A stretch of 64,000 nucleotides of DNA. Source: Trichobilharzia regenti (taxonomy: Eukaryota; Platyhelminthes; Trematoda; Strigeidida; Schistosomatidae). The stretch is taken from contig OX235270.1 of assembly GCA_944472135.2 (NCBI GenBank), positions 79,059,168 to 79,123,167 on the forward strand, read 5' to 3'. Shown piece after piece: positions 14,501-27,700 of the stretch (within the stretch, counting starts at the first letter, position 1; the number at the start of each line of letters is the position of its first letter). A model generated the notes under the pieces. It was not told the origin of the DNA. It worked only from the letters and a program-made list of their open reading frames with translations, and made no database searches. The position numbers and the translations under genes were made by a program.

Positions 14501-17500
14501 ACAAGCCCTTGCAATACTATCCAGACAGTTCCGAGGAGAACTGTCTATATCAATTTGCCACTCAAAAGGAGATAATGTACAAGCGGTAGTCAAACGAGGA
14601 TTCGATAATGCTATCAAGGGAACTTATTATGCTTCCTTAACACTACCAAGTGAGTGCTTCAACAATCAGAGAAAGACAAGTCGCAAATCTCTGACACTTC
14701 AAACTGCGCATATCAGTTTGAGTATATTTGTGGAAGTAAATACATGGGTCGTGCAGAACGCGGTTGTCTACTCGCATGATGGAGCACTTTCCGAGATGGC
14801 TGAAAACGGATGAATTCAGAGTGCCAAAAAGCTCAATAACAACGCATCTTGTGAACCGCAGACATGGAATCGACCCTGTCAAGTCATTCACTGTTGTCAC
14901 CAGACAAAGGAACAGGAAGATGCTCGCAATTGCGGAGGCTTGCGCAATTAGAGATTATAAACGAAGTCTCTGTGTGCAAAAGGAAATGGTGGTCACTCTG
15001 AATCTACCATGGTAATACGGTTTACTTATTAACTGTTATTATTATTATCAATATTTTCAACGCTTTATTCTGCCTCTTATTATTATTCCTGATTCATTTA
15101 AAACTATCTTTTATCATCAGCATCATCTTACTCGTTTTGGCGTTATTATCACAAACATTACTACTGGTATTACTCAGTTCTCAATTCTTTCTCCAATGGC
15201 TAATTGTTTATCTGATTGATGTGATTGAAGCGTAATGCACTTTATCTTAATTTTAATCTCTGATACTCCCCCCTTATCCATTTGAACATGACCTGGAAAA
15301 CATTCACACCTGTCACCTTGAGTGATTTATTCAATGTAGTTTATTTGCTTATCAGTTTTATATTTCTCAGCGTATTTCCAATAATATATATATATATATA
15401 TATATATCCATGTATGTAGAGTATTCAGCGGAAGAGTTCTGCCGAAATTTGATGAATTCATTAAATCCTGTCTTATTAACCCTTGTTGATTGTGTTAAAT
15501 TCGTATCGGGGAATAAATGTTCCCTATTCTCCAATGAAGGTCGAGGAGAGGAGCAAATGTGGGTTCAGACCACTATCTAGTACAAGGGACTTTCAAGGTG
15601 AAGCTAAAAGCCTTGAGGATAGCTGGAGATAGGCCACAATGCAAGTTCAACACTCAGAAACTGAAGGACACAACCACAAAAAACACTTTCACTGCAACTG
15701 CCAGAGCAAAACAGGAAACACTACGCTACTTCACCGAAGAATCATGCGTGGAAGAACATTGGAAGTCTTTGAAAGCGATTCTCAACGAAACGTGTTCAAC
15801 GGTTCTAGGAAAAAAGAAGAGACAAGACAAGGAATGGCTCTCAACGGACACTTGGAAATTAATAGAAGAGAGGAGAATGGCGAAAGAGAAAATGATTCAA
15901 TGCAAGGACGGACAGGAGAAGGAGACGCTGAGTTCAACTTACAAAGCATTGGACAAAGAAGTGAAGAAAAGTGCTAGGAAGGACAAAAGACGATTCTACG
16001 ACAACCTCGTCACTGAAGCTGAGAAGGCAGCAGGCGAAAGGGACCTGAGGACACTATATCAGATAACCAAATCTCTATCCGGGAAGAGATCAACACAAGC
16101 GAAACCTATAAAAGACAGCCAAGGGAACCCAATTACCAAGGAAGAAAGACAGATTAAACAATGGGCGGATCACTTCAAAGGACTCTTGAACCAACCATCA
16201 CCTGCAACCCGTCCAGAAATACCAACAACAGCGCGCACACAACTGCAAGTGGACACCAATCCTCCAATGAGAGCTGAAGTCTTGAGCGCAATCAAGCTTC
16301 TGAAAGCTGGAAAAGCAGCTGAACCAGATGGAATACCCCCTGAAGCACTAAAAGCGGACCCAGAGACTACAGCAGATATGCTGACTCCATTATTGCAAAA
16401 GGTCTGGAAGGAGGGAAAGGTGCCTACTGGCTGGAGGAAGGGTTACCTCGTGAAACTACCAAAGAAGGGCGACTTACGCATCACTCTGCAAGAACTGGCG
16501 AGGAATCATGCTCCTATCGACGCCAAGTAAAATCCTGAGTCGCATCATCCTGGAGAGATTAAAGGACGCACTGGAGACAGAACTCCGACCAGAACAAGCT
16601 GGATTCAGGAAAGGCAAATCATGTACTGACCAAATTGCAACTCTACGCATCATCATCACAGAACAAAGCATGGAATGGCGATCAAACCTCTACCTCAACT
16701 TTATAGACTTTGAGAAGGCCTTCGACAGCGTTGACCGCGAAGTAATTTGGAAACTACTCGAGTACTACGGCGTACCCCAAATATTCATCAACCTTATTCA
16801 ACAGCTGTACGACAACGGCACATGTCAAGTCATCCACAACGGAAAACTCAGCGAGGCGTTTGGAGTAAACACAGGAGTCAGACAAGGGTGCTGCTTATTA
16901 TCACCAATGATATTCCTAATTGTGGTGAGCTGACTGGATTATGCATCGGACAGTGGGAAACGAGAAGACAGAGATATCCTGGACCGATGTGAAGAATCTA
17001 GAAGACCTGGATTTCGCGCGTGTATGATTTATGTTTGATGTCACACAAATTGAAGACTTACAGGTGAAAAGCGACAAACTGGGCGAAGAAGCAGCTGGCG
17101 AAGACAGGACTCCAGGTGAACATAGGCCAGACGGAGGTTATGAAAATAACCAACCAACAAGAAGAACAGTAGCAACATTCATTGCCAATCACCATCAACG
17201 AGAGGGATTTGAAAGAGGTTACTTCATTCAATCACTTATCTAGGGAGAGTTGTCTCAACTACAGGAGGAGCGGACGAGGATGTCAAATCGAGAATCAGGA
17301 GGGCGAGAAACACATTCATCAACCCGAAACCAATCTGGAAATCCTCGTCACCCAGCCAACGTCAACAACAAAATTCGGTCGGATTTTCAATACAAACGTC
17401 AAGTCAGTCAGTTCTTCTATACGGATGAGAAACTTGGCGGGTGGGTCACAAAGAATATTTCGAACGGCCTGTTGCAGACTTTTATCAACGAATGTCTTCG

Positions 17501-20500
17501 CTCTATACTTAAGATCAGATGGCCGGAAAGAATCACCAACAAGAAACTATGGGAACAAACAAACAAAACAAGAACCAATCGCCCAACAAATATGCAGGAG
17601 AAAGTAGAGATGGATCGGACACTCGTTGAGGAGGCCGGTTGGTGACATCGCGCCTCAGGCCCTCGAGTGGAACACGAAAGGGAAGCGGCGAGTGGGACGT
17701 CAGTGCAAGGGTGACATGGAGGAGATGGTGTGAAGAGGAGTTGAAACAGTATGGACTAAGATGGATGCAGGTGAAAAGTACAGCAGAAGACAGAAACAAG
17801 TGGAGATGTGCAGTTGAAGCCCTATGTTCCACTAGGAACCCAAGGGAACAATAATAATAATAATAATTCTCCAATGACTGCTTGCTGATTACTAGTGTAA
17901 AGATCATATTATACTACTACCAGATAACCAACCAATAGAGATACTTAAGAATGCATTTTACTTTCTCTTGCTACTTCAAGACTTCATATTTTCTAGAAAT
18001 ATTCATTCTAATATCCTTTCCTGTCATGGAAGTGCCCTACCATGTTGTTGTCTTCTTGGGGATAATTTCTAAACGTCTAACCGAGTCCTGTACACTAGAC
18101 TACTATGGTTTTTATTTTCTCTGCGTCTGCACAGTAAATCAAGTTGGTAGTTGATTAAATTAGTAAAAGAATCTATCAGGTCATAAACAAGGGGAATGAG
18201 TTAATTAGGTCAAGAACAAGCGTGAAAGTATTTCAGGTATTCCTTTCTCGTAAACTCATTGTATTAATTCTGGTATCCTCAGGTTAAGTTACTGACACCT
18301 TATCTCTTGTTAATACCGAGAGGTAAGAGAAATCACTTATTCAAAATATCGGCTAATATGCATCAATCAGTTCATATTAAGTCAAATACAGCCACTTATT
18401 TATTTTGAATACTTGAGAGATTTTCGGTTCGGGTTTATGAACATTCTTCATATTTTAATGTGAAATATTTTTGTTAAATTAGACATGTGTACATATATCC
18501 CTGCTGTTGCGCATAAATTTGCAGTATATTTAAAATTCCTTGAATGTGGTACTCCACTCTATCGTGATAATCATCGTGTATGATTAATATGTTTTGGAAT
18601 CATTTTTAAAAAAATTTTAAAACATTTCTTCAGTTTTCACTATTAGAGTGTTTTTTTTAAATCTTTTGGTGACATTGCCGAAAATTGTTCTGAATGGGCC
18701 AGATGTATTTAATCTTTATGAACTCGTAGGTCCATCAAGTTTCCATCACTCCTCATATACTTATTCTTTCTCCTACACATTTTCGTTCACTACAGTTCCC
18801 TTGAATTTTACTTAGCCACGTGTTAGTTGATGTTGATAGAGCATTCAAAGTTACTCATCGCATTCCAACTAATATTGATTTTGCTTTACGAGTTCGTTGT
18901 CTACATACAGCTGAATCCATGGGAATCCATCTGAAGAAGCCAAACCTCTGTGTTCGGAAGAAATTCTTTCAGTCACTTTCCTTATCTTAGTCATCGTTAT
19001 ATGAATGTAAACACCTGACAATTTTGCCCTCCCCCTAAACCTTGTATATGTTATCGTTTTCAAAAATATAAGGAATAATCTATTAAGAGCTATTTCATTT
19101 CCTTGTCATTTCTTGATGATAGTTGTGTCATTACTTTTATGTAATTTTAAACTGTGTTTTTGAAGTTAACTACATTAAATATAAAATATTTTAACAAGTT
19201 ACTTTCAGGATCCTATAATATTTTTTGCAATATTTGTTCTTCCTATTTCTACAAGATTGAAGTTATTGTGTTATCCTCGTAGTCGTCTTACCGAATTACG
19301 CTGTTTGGCTAGACGTGCTTTTGGTTGGGTCCTCTTAGTGCGCGCTCCAAATTTGGATAAATTAATTAACAGAAGACGCTTATTGGCTACCACAACTTCT
19401 GAAACACCCGATCTTAATTTAAGCATTGCATCGGATAGTAGTACTGATGGTATGACATTTTTGTTTACTATATTAAATGTTGTAACACCCTGATATCTTA
19501 CTAATTTCGCTATTATCTTATTGGTTCGGGGTTCGATCCCTGGCCGGTGCACTCCTAAACCTCGTTAAGCCAGTAATGAGACTGGTATAGAGGGAAGGTT
19601 GGGCATGAGGCTTGCAGCCCCATCCCGTACAAATAAATACCACTGCTACTGAAACTTCAAAGCTTTAGCTTGAAGCCCTATGTAAAATAAAAATAGTTAT
19701 CTTATTGCAACTAAAGTTACATCTATGAACTATTGTATTGTCATCATTTCGATTATACACACAGTAAATAAAATTGGCTAAAATATTCAACATGAAATCT
19801 GAACTCTTAATCCATTAGTTTAACGATTGCATACTATTTTCAGGTTTATTCAAACTAATTAGCTCTAATATAAATGCTTTAAGTTGCGAACTACTATCCC
19901 ATAAGGTGGGTCGGTTTTCTAATATACGTGCTTACTCTTTCTTTATTTCAACGTTACGCACTGGAAGAAGAATAGGTAAGAAAAATTACAATGTTGATGA
20001 GTGAAATTTAGATATGTCACCAATCCATGAAGTCACTGATTTCTGTACTGACCCGCATGTTAGAGTTGACCACCCATATTTATGATTGGAAAATAGACGC
20101 CATGAGTTAGCAGTGTCCGGAATGAAGTATATACACTTTTTCATTATCGCAGAATAAAAGCAAACGTAATAATTACAAAATCACATCACTTTCTACGTTA
20201 CCATTCTAACTACTGATTCTGACTTGACTCTATTAACTGCATTATATCTCGAAAATTAGTTAAACAGTATCGGTATCAGTTTAATTTTAACAAATCCATG
20301 TGTGATTACTACTCTTAAAGTGAGTAATTTTTTTGCATATTTTAATTTTCAATAAAAGGTAATCTTTAATAAGATATCTTTGGAAATATTCCTGTTTTTA
20401 CTGCCACGTCAGTGTTAACTGTATGCAATCATGCAACATGAGGCTAAGTAACTGAAAAGGGTTACTAATCGCTCAATATCGTTTGTTTTATAACTTAAAT

Positions 20501-21678
20501 TAGCGAAAATACTTGCAATTTTGACAGTGATCATGAATCTGGAAAAATCTGAACTATCCTAATCTACTCTGCTCCATCAGTTATTGTTTAGCACCTCGAG
20601 AAATGCAATCAGGTAACCTGAATCTCTTCATGCAGTTCAAATAAACCAACATACACTTAATGAATCAATGCAGCCTTTTGCTTTGATCATTTTTAGCTTT
20701 TGTGCGAAAATAGCTATGTAAGAAAAGTGACAATTCAGAATGCATATTATGCCTACTAACACCTTCAACATGTCGATAACCCATCTTATCAACTACTCTG
20801 CATCTAACTTCAGCATTACTTGACACGCATAGTGAATGTTGCAAAATAGCTGCGCCACTCTTCATGACTTTTATGATTACATATCTTATCCTTCAATCGC
20901 GAGGTAGGCATAGTTAAGTAACCAAAAGAAATCAAATATAGAGCAAATTAGAAAATGTCACACCAAATTTTTTTAGCTTCGTGGAAAGTTCATCATTATT
21001 CCAAAGGCTTAGAGAGTTTAACGAGAAAAGCGGTCAGTCGATTTGATAATGCTGCCTTTTGACCAAGTATTCGCCGAATTAAAGGTATAGATAATACAAC
21101 AGTCGCACGGACTTAGCTTCGCATTGCAGCAGAAGTTAAAAGGATTTTGATAAGGGAGCAGAACACGTCTGCTTCGAGTTTATTTCACAATTTTTCAAAG
21201 GTAAAATGAAGAAATACATTCTTTTAGTGACAGGTTTTAAGTCAGTCAGAGAGAAGCTTACCAGTTTACTACATCAGTTCTATTATTCAACATATACACG
21301 TTTCTAATCACACTCCGGTGCGAAAACTTCTTAACAATAAGCTTATGAATTCTGAGATTGCTTAGGTAAAGACAGTAAACAACATTTACGAATGAAGTAC
21401 GTCTAACCACTATATCTACCCTGGCCTACAATAAGGCCAACAAATCTTCCATAAACATTAGCACTTTAAATTCCCATCACAATTTTTCTTTTCTTCTTTT
21501 TCAAGAGTTGGTTTGTAAGATTTGTTTTTACGAATTTGACCTTTGTTTCACTGACAAACGTTCGTTCCGGACCTTTAACGATTTCATGACCTTTCTTATG
21601 ATTTTTGTTACCTAAGTTTAAAGAAATGCTTTTCTAACACGTTATCATGTTGACAAAATCCTGTCCACTTCACTAAAT

Positions 21679-21737
<59 letters not shown>

Positions 21738-24700
21738 TGATAATCATTTGTCAATAGTACATTTAAGTCTATACCTTGTCATCGTTTTTATATCACTACC
21801 ATTATTTTTGTCGTTATTTTCACCCTTGAACTTATGTCCAGTCCACCTCATTCGCTAGTTCATTTTCTGTAGTATTCATATTGTCTCACATACCACTGAT
21901 TACACTCACCCTTGAGACATGTACATTTATTGACTATACATATACATTAAATTATTTTATCTCACGTTCTCACTGACCATACATATTCAAAGCTAACTGA
22001 CAGTTATAAGATTTAATAGTGTGAAATATTCCCATATCATGAATTGAAAGGCAATGTGAACGGCGAATATTCTTTTCAATAATTTCTCTTCAGGTTCTTA
22101 CAATTATAATATATTATATTTGTTGTCGTTACAATAATGGTCAGTTATGTGGCGGGTATATTTCTAACGTAGAATAACAGATTAGTTATGGGGTTTCAAA
22201 ATAAATAGTCGTATTTGTGTGACAAACGTGCTAGGCTGAAATCAACTACAAAATATTGTAAAATGGGAGACAGTGGTGGTGATTAGTCATAATAGATTTG
22301 TAGAGTGTGGGGTAGGAAAATTGACAAGTCAGATCAAGGTTATAGATAGTGTCAGGTGAGTGAGTGGCTAGTACAAAGTGGTATGTATTGAGGAGGAGAT
22401 AGTGAGACTGCAATGAGAGGTTCATACTGAAATAATGAATGTGTGAAATGAAATAGGTGGAGATATATATTGAGAAAGGAGATAATATCACTAATAGTAA
22501 GTCCGGATAGTATAAATGGAGAATTCGATAGTATTGAGAAAATGTTTGCATTAAGGGTATATTATAATTGTAAGAACCTGAAGAGAAATGATTGAAAAGA
22601 ATATTCTTCGTTCATTTGACTTTTAACTGACTATTGTTCTATCCCATCTTATACTTATTCCACAATGCATTTCTGATATGATGCTAATTTACCTTTATTG
22701 GTTATTGTATGCTTAAATTAGTGGATTTATAATTGTGGAGCCTGACGGAGAATTTATTGTAAACATTTGTTCGCTCTAACTATTAATTGTTCTGAATTAA
22801 TTATGGGAATATTCAAGTTACTGAAAACAACATCGTTAAAAGATAATGTTTTCTACATTATGCGTGGTTTACTACGTCGAATTTTGTTTTTGACAGTTTG
22901 TAAAAGTCTAAGGTGGTTTGTAGAAAGAAAAAAAATTTCTGTCATTCCAGTATACAGTACATTTCTACACATTATACGCAGAGTGACGTCACCAATTTAG
23001 ACTTCAGTATTACATATTAGGTGAGACAGTCAAACCTTATCTATATCTATACCAAATAGAAAATGTAAAAAGAGAAACAAAGTAGTTAAGAGTCATTGAA
23101 TATCATTGGACCAAAGCTGAATATGACAAGTAAAGAGAAAATGATATTACGATTAAGATGACAATCAAAAATAGTTTCTACTTCATTATGAACTCTGTTG
23201 GCTCATAGTATCTAGTTTCCAACCATAACATAATCAGGTGACCTGCATTTCTACACAACAGTGTTATTAATGCATTTTATTTTGACTGAACTCTAATAAC
23301 CAGTGTCATGCGTTTAGTCATTTCTTTGCTGCAGACTGAATTCTCCTAGTCAGTTTTGCAATGTGACTACTATGCTTGGTGGTTCGCCATCACGGTGCAC
23401 TCTCAATTGTTATTAGATGGTTGGAGGCAACTAGTAGGAAGCTTTCGGACTACTAGGTCTCTCGCTTGTTGGCACTCCTCAGAAATAGCACTTCAGAATT
23501 CACTTCATTCCTATTCTTGGGGGGGGGGGGCAAACGTGTCCGGTATGTTAATAGTTCTTAGATTTGCAGCAAAAATTATTTCATTATTTTCTCAGTGTCA
23601 CGTACAGATAAACTTTGTTCAACTGTTAAAATTGTGCCAAAGTTCTATAGTGATTTCTTTTATATGAACATGATTTAGTTTGTATTTGACGTACAAATTA
23701 TTTCATTTTTACTTAACATAAATTTTTTGAAATCTGTTCATATGTTTATATGATCAGGTACTTTTTTTAAAGGAATTTTGGTAAATATTATCTTTGTTGA
23801 CTTGTTGGAATTAATTTGCATGTTAAATGCCCTTTGACAGTGAAATAATAATAATGATTAGGTAGTAAAACAAACAGTCGCATATTAATCTTGTATGTGG
23901 TGTATTTCTCATTTCCTCTTGTATATTCATGCACACAATATGCTGTTTAGCACGGAGTGCAAATGTTATTTTAAATTGTTAACTGTTTTTTGTTGTTGTT
24001 TGTTTTGCAGTTGGTAACCCATTTCATGTTTCAGTTTTCTAGATGGTATATTTTGTTACAGAGACGAATAAATTTTTAGTTAGTTCATGAAAAAAATATA
24101 GACAAAAAAAACTTTCATTTATTCTACCTTGATAATTTGTGTATCCTTACTTCACATGGAGAAATTCACGTTGTAGTAGAGTTGAGACTTTCTCGTAGAT
24201 GATTGCTTCCATACATTCGACTCTTATAGTTCAGTTAGATGTATTGCTTCCCTCCCCTCCCCCCCCCCAAAAAAAAAGCGTATTATCACAGCGGTTAGGA
24301 CGCTCATCGACCATGCACACAGTCCCGGGTTCGGCCGACACACACCTTATATCAGTAGTCAGCCTGCTAGATTTGGCCTACCGATATCACATGGTAAAAA
24401 TTCCATAGTTGTACCAAAATACTGTGTGGAATCAAGCTATAATTAAAATTAAAATCTATGCAAATAGCTAAACGAAAGATTCATCAATAGTTGCAAAAAG
24501 TATCTTATCAATGAGTGTAGAACGGGTGAAGATATGATCATTATGATGGTGACCATTTCGAAATCTTGTATATTTCATTTGTTAAAAGGTTTCATTTGCA
24601 TTTAAACTCTCCATGATCAAACTGTTGCCTAAAGTGTTCTCCTAAACAACAACTGGTTAACATCAATTTTGGCTTGTTGCCTGTCGACGACGTAACTTAG

Positions 24701-27700
24701 ATATATTATAACTGAAAAGACAAAGTTCTGATATCTGAGTATAAGTAAGAGGTGTAAATGTATTCACGACAATTTTGTTTTTATAGTTATCTTATGAACT
24801 CTAAGTAGGAGGTGTAAGCTTTCTATTACAAGTTTTTGGATGAATCTTGGATCTTGTTCTAGGTGCCAGCATATTTTCTAACCTTCGAACTTCCTTAGCA
24901 AGCAGTGTACGAAATTGTACTTAACTGAATCACCATAGTTTTACTAGGATGTTAATGTGTAACAACAGAAGACAAGGGCCAGGCAACAGATCGTTTTATT
25001 ATGAAAATCAACACGTATTTATACATATTTCAGACAACATTATTATAGACAAGCGCAGTCATCTGATTGGTTGTTTAGGTAGACAAACGCAGGCTTCTGA
25101 TTGGTTGTTTCGGGATTCCTTGACAAACAGAGTTCTCTATCTGCGAATCATATTTTGCCACGTTAACTTCGCTGTGATTGGTTGTTGACTCAGCCTTGTT
25201 CACGGCCCATATTAGTGACCTAGACCTTAACGTAGATTAGTGCCAACCAATCGGCTAGCAGCCTGCTCTCACCACACTCGTCCCCCCGTCAAATACGTGC
25301 GACTGAAGTCGGCTTGATCTACTTGGTGCAGGCGTCATCGTTGGCTTGTCTCGCTGTATCCATTTCTGGAGCTCGCTGACGTTCACGCGCCTCTCATTGT
25401 TCGCCATTGCGACTGTGTCTGCGTAACCCCATCTCGAAGTGACCATATATGGTCCTTCCCACTTTGGAAACTGTTTGCCTGACCCTGTCGAACATTCGTC
25501 CATACTTCGGCCCACACCTTCATATGCTGCTTTCGCCCGACCTCCCAGCAGCGTCTCAAGTAGCAGCTCCATCGCTGACAGATCTTGAACGCCACTCAAC
25601 TGCGCAGAAGCCTTGAAGTCCTGCCCGAAGATCCATATGTCTCCATCAAAAACTGCAGGGTATAGGCTTTTCATTTGTCGGTAGGCAGCGACACCAAATG
25701 TAACAACAGAAGACAAGGGCCAGGCAACAGATCGTTTTATTATGAAAATCAACACGTATTTATACATATTTCAGACAACATTATTATAGACAAGCGCAGT
25801 CATCTGATTGGTTGTTTAGGTAGACAAACGCAGGCTTCTGATTGGTTGTTTCGGGATTCCTTGACAAACAGAGTTCTCTATCTGCGAATCATATTTTGCC
25901 ACGTTAACTTCGCTGTGATTGGTTGTTGACTCAGCCTTGTTCACGGCCCATATTAGTGACCTAGACCTTAACGTAGATTAGTGCCAACCAATCGGCTAGC
26001 AGCCTGCTCTCACCACACTCGTCCCCCCGTCAAATACGTGCGACTGAAGTCGGCTTGATCTACTTGGTGCAGGCGTCATCGTTGGCTTGTCTCGCTGTAT
26101 CCATTTCTGGAGCTCGCTGACGTTCACGCGCCTCTCATTGTTCGCCATTGCGACTGTGTCTGCGTAACCCCATCTCGAAGTGACCATATATGGTCCTTCC
26201 CACTTTGGAAACTGTTTGCCTGACCCTGTCGAACATTCGTCCATACTTCGGCCCACACCTTCATATGCTGCTTTCGCCCGACCTCCCAGCAGCGTCTCAA
26301 GTAGCAGCTCCATCGCTGACAGATCTTGAACGCCACTCAACTGCGCAGAAGCCTTGAAGTCCTGCCCGAAGATCCATATGTCTCCATCAAAAACTGCAGG
26401 GTATAGGCTTTTCATTTGTCGGTAGGCAGCGACACCAAATGTAACAACAGAAGACAAGGGCCAGGCAACAGATCGTTTTATTATGAAAATCAACACGTAT
26501 TTATACATATTTCAGACAACATTATTATAGACAAGCGCAGTCATCTGATTGGTTGTTTAGGTAGACAAACGCAGGCTTCTGATTGGTTGTTTCGGGATTC
26601 CTTGACAAACAGAGTTCTCTATCTGCGAATCATATTTTGCCACGTTAACTTCGCTGTGATTGGTTGTTGACTCAGCCTTGTTCACGGCCCATATTAGTGA
26701 CCTAGACCTTAACGTAGATTAGTGCCAACCAATCGGCTAGCAGCCTGCTCTCACCACAAATGTTGCTACTCTTGAGTGGCGTTGTTAAGGTAAAGTCTCC
26801 TACTTTCAATAATCATGTTTGTGAATAAATTAGTATAGGGTATACAGTTACGCAGTGCAGTACACTAGGTGTGTTAAAGACAAATGTAAGAGAAATGCGC
26901 GACTTATCTTTGCGGCCTGGGGTAAACGAGATTATTTCTTTTTTCACTCCTCTCCTTGTGAAAAGAATTAATATATCAAATTCATCTCAGTGAAAAACAA
27001 TACATAACTTCGATCCTCATCGTCATCGTCATCTCCAAAAGAGTTGGTTTTCTTTATTTTCAAGGAATTATACTGTGCCAAGTAAAATGTCTTTCAGTAA
27101 TATGAAGTTTATGAACAGTGAATTTCCTTCCAAATAAAATATTTTGAACCTAAATGTGTATCATTACGTCAGAGTATACTGATATTGTTATAATTAACCA
27201 TTTCATATAATATACGAAATATATAAGGTGTGGAAGTGCTTCATCTTAAATGATGAATGATATTTGTTTTTTAACAAGTTAATAATTTCATTATACTGAC
27301 TCTTCTAAAATGTAGCACGTGTCATTGTTTCAGATCAGGGAATTTCAGACGCATCAGATAAGATTGCCGTGATTAAAATGTTTCAACGTGGTATCAACTT
27401 AGATTCAGAGGCCAATTTTCTTCGTGAAGCGGAAATACTTGTGGAATTGGAGCATAAAAATATTATCCAGCTATTCGGTACCGTAAAATGTCTCGTTTAT
27501 ACTTTAATAACTAATTATATATTCCATTTTGATGATATAACCAACTGTATTTTTTTTGGTTAACTTGAAATTGGATTGACGTCTCAGGTTATATATAATC
27601 CTACCTTATAGACTGGAAAACCGTTGCATCAAGACAATGCATTAAATTTTAGATTGAACATATATTTGATGGATGTTAATATCTTGGTATATAGTATTTA

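Larger units (their letters stand above)
15538..17865 (+). mobile_element. RTE-clade non-LTR retrotransposon, 5'-truncated and mutated
   Basis: The element begins inside the apurinic-type endonuclease (VGSDHYLVQG, with the catalytic SDH) and runs through the linker into the reverse transcriptase: LLKAGKAAEPDGIPPE, ERLKDALETELRPEQAGFR, FIDFEKAFDSVDR and TGVRQGCCLLSP. The DFADD catalytic box is lost (DLDFARV followed by a stop) and frameshifts occur at about 16520, 16930 and 17240. The 3' end is a short AAT repeat (17850-17865), the usual RTE tail. Exact 12-bp duplications flank it. It is non-autonomous and probably not ancient, since the duplication is still perfect. Confidence 0.88.
24954..26762 (-). 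mobile_element. Tandem mini LTR retrotransposon: three LTRs, two internal regions
   Basis: Three apparently identical 319-bp LTRs (24958-25276, 25699-26017, 26440-26758) alternate with two identical 422-bp internal regions (period 741 bp), flanked by AATG duplications at 24954-24957 and 26759-26762. On the minus strand each LTR starts TGTGGTGAGAG and ends GTTGTTACA. Next to the LTR is a primer-site-like TGGTGTCGCTGCCTACCG; the other end has a purine tract GACGGGGGGACGAG. The internal part keeps only a gag-like start fused to an integrase C-terminal GPY/F-type segment (FPKWEGPYMV). It is a deletion derivative that cannot move unaided, resembling TRIMs. It lies antisense in the receptor intron. 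Confidence 0.88.

Noticed and set aside
21679..21737. ATT array as a CRISPR or regulatory array
   Set aside because: Simple trinucleotide microsatellite without spacers.
22246..22551. 101-codon minus frame in the fold-back core
   Set aside because: Low-complexity hydrophobic translation with no transposase motif.
24327..24337. tRNA-like A and B boxes at SINE loci as true tRNA genes
   Set aside because: No cloverleaf can be folded: acceptor and anticodon arms are absent and LINE-like tails follow.
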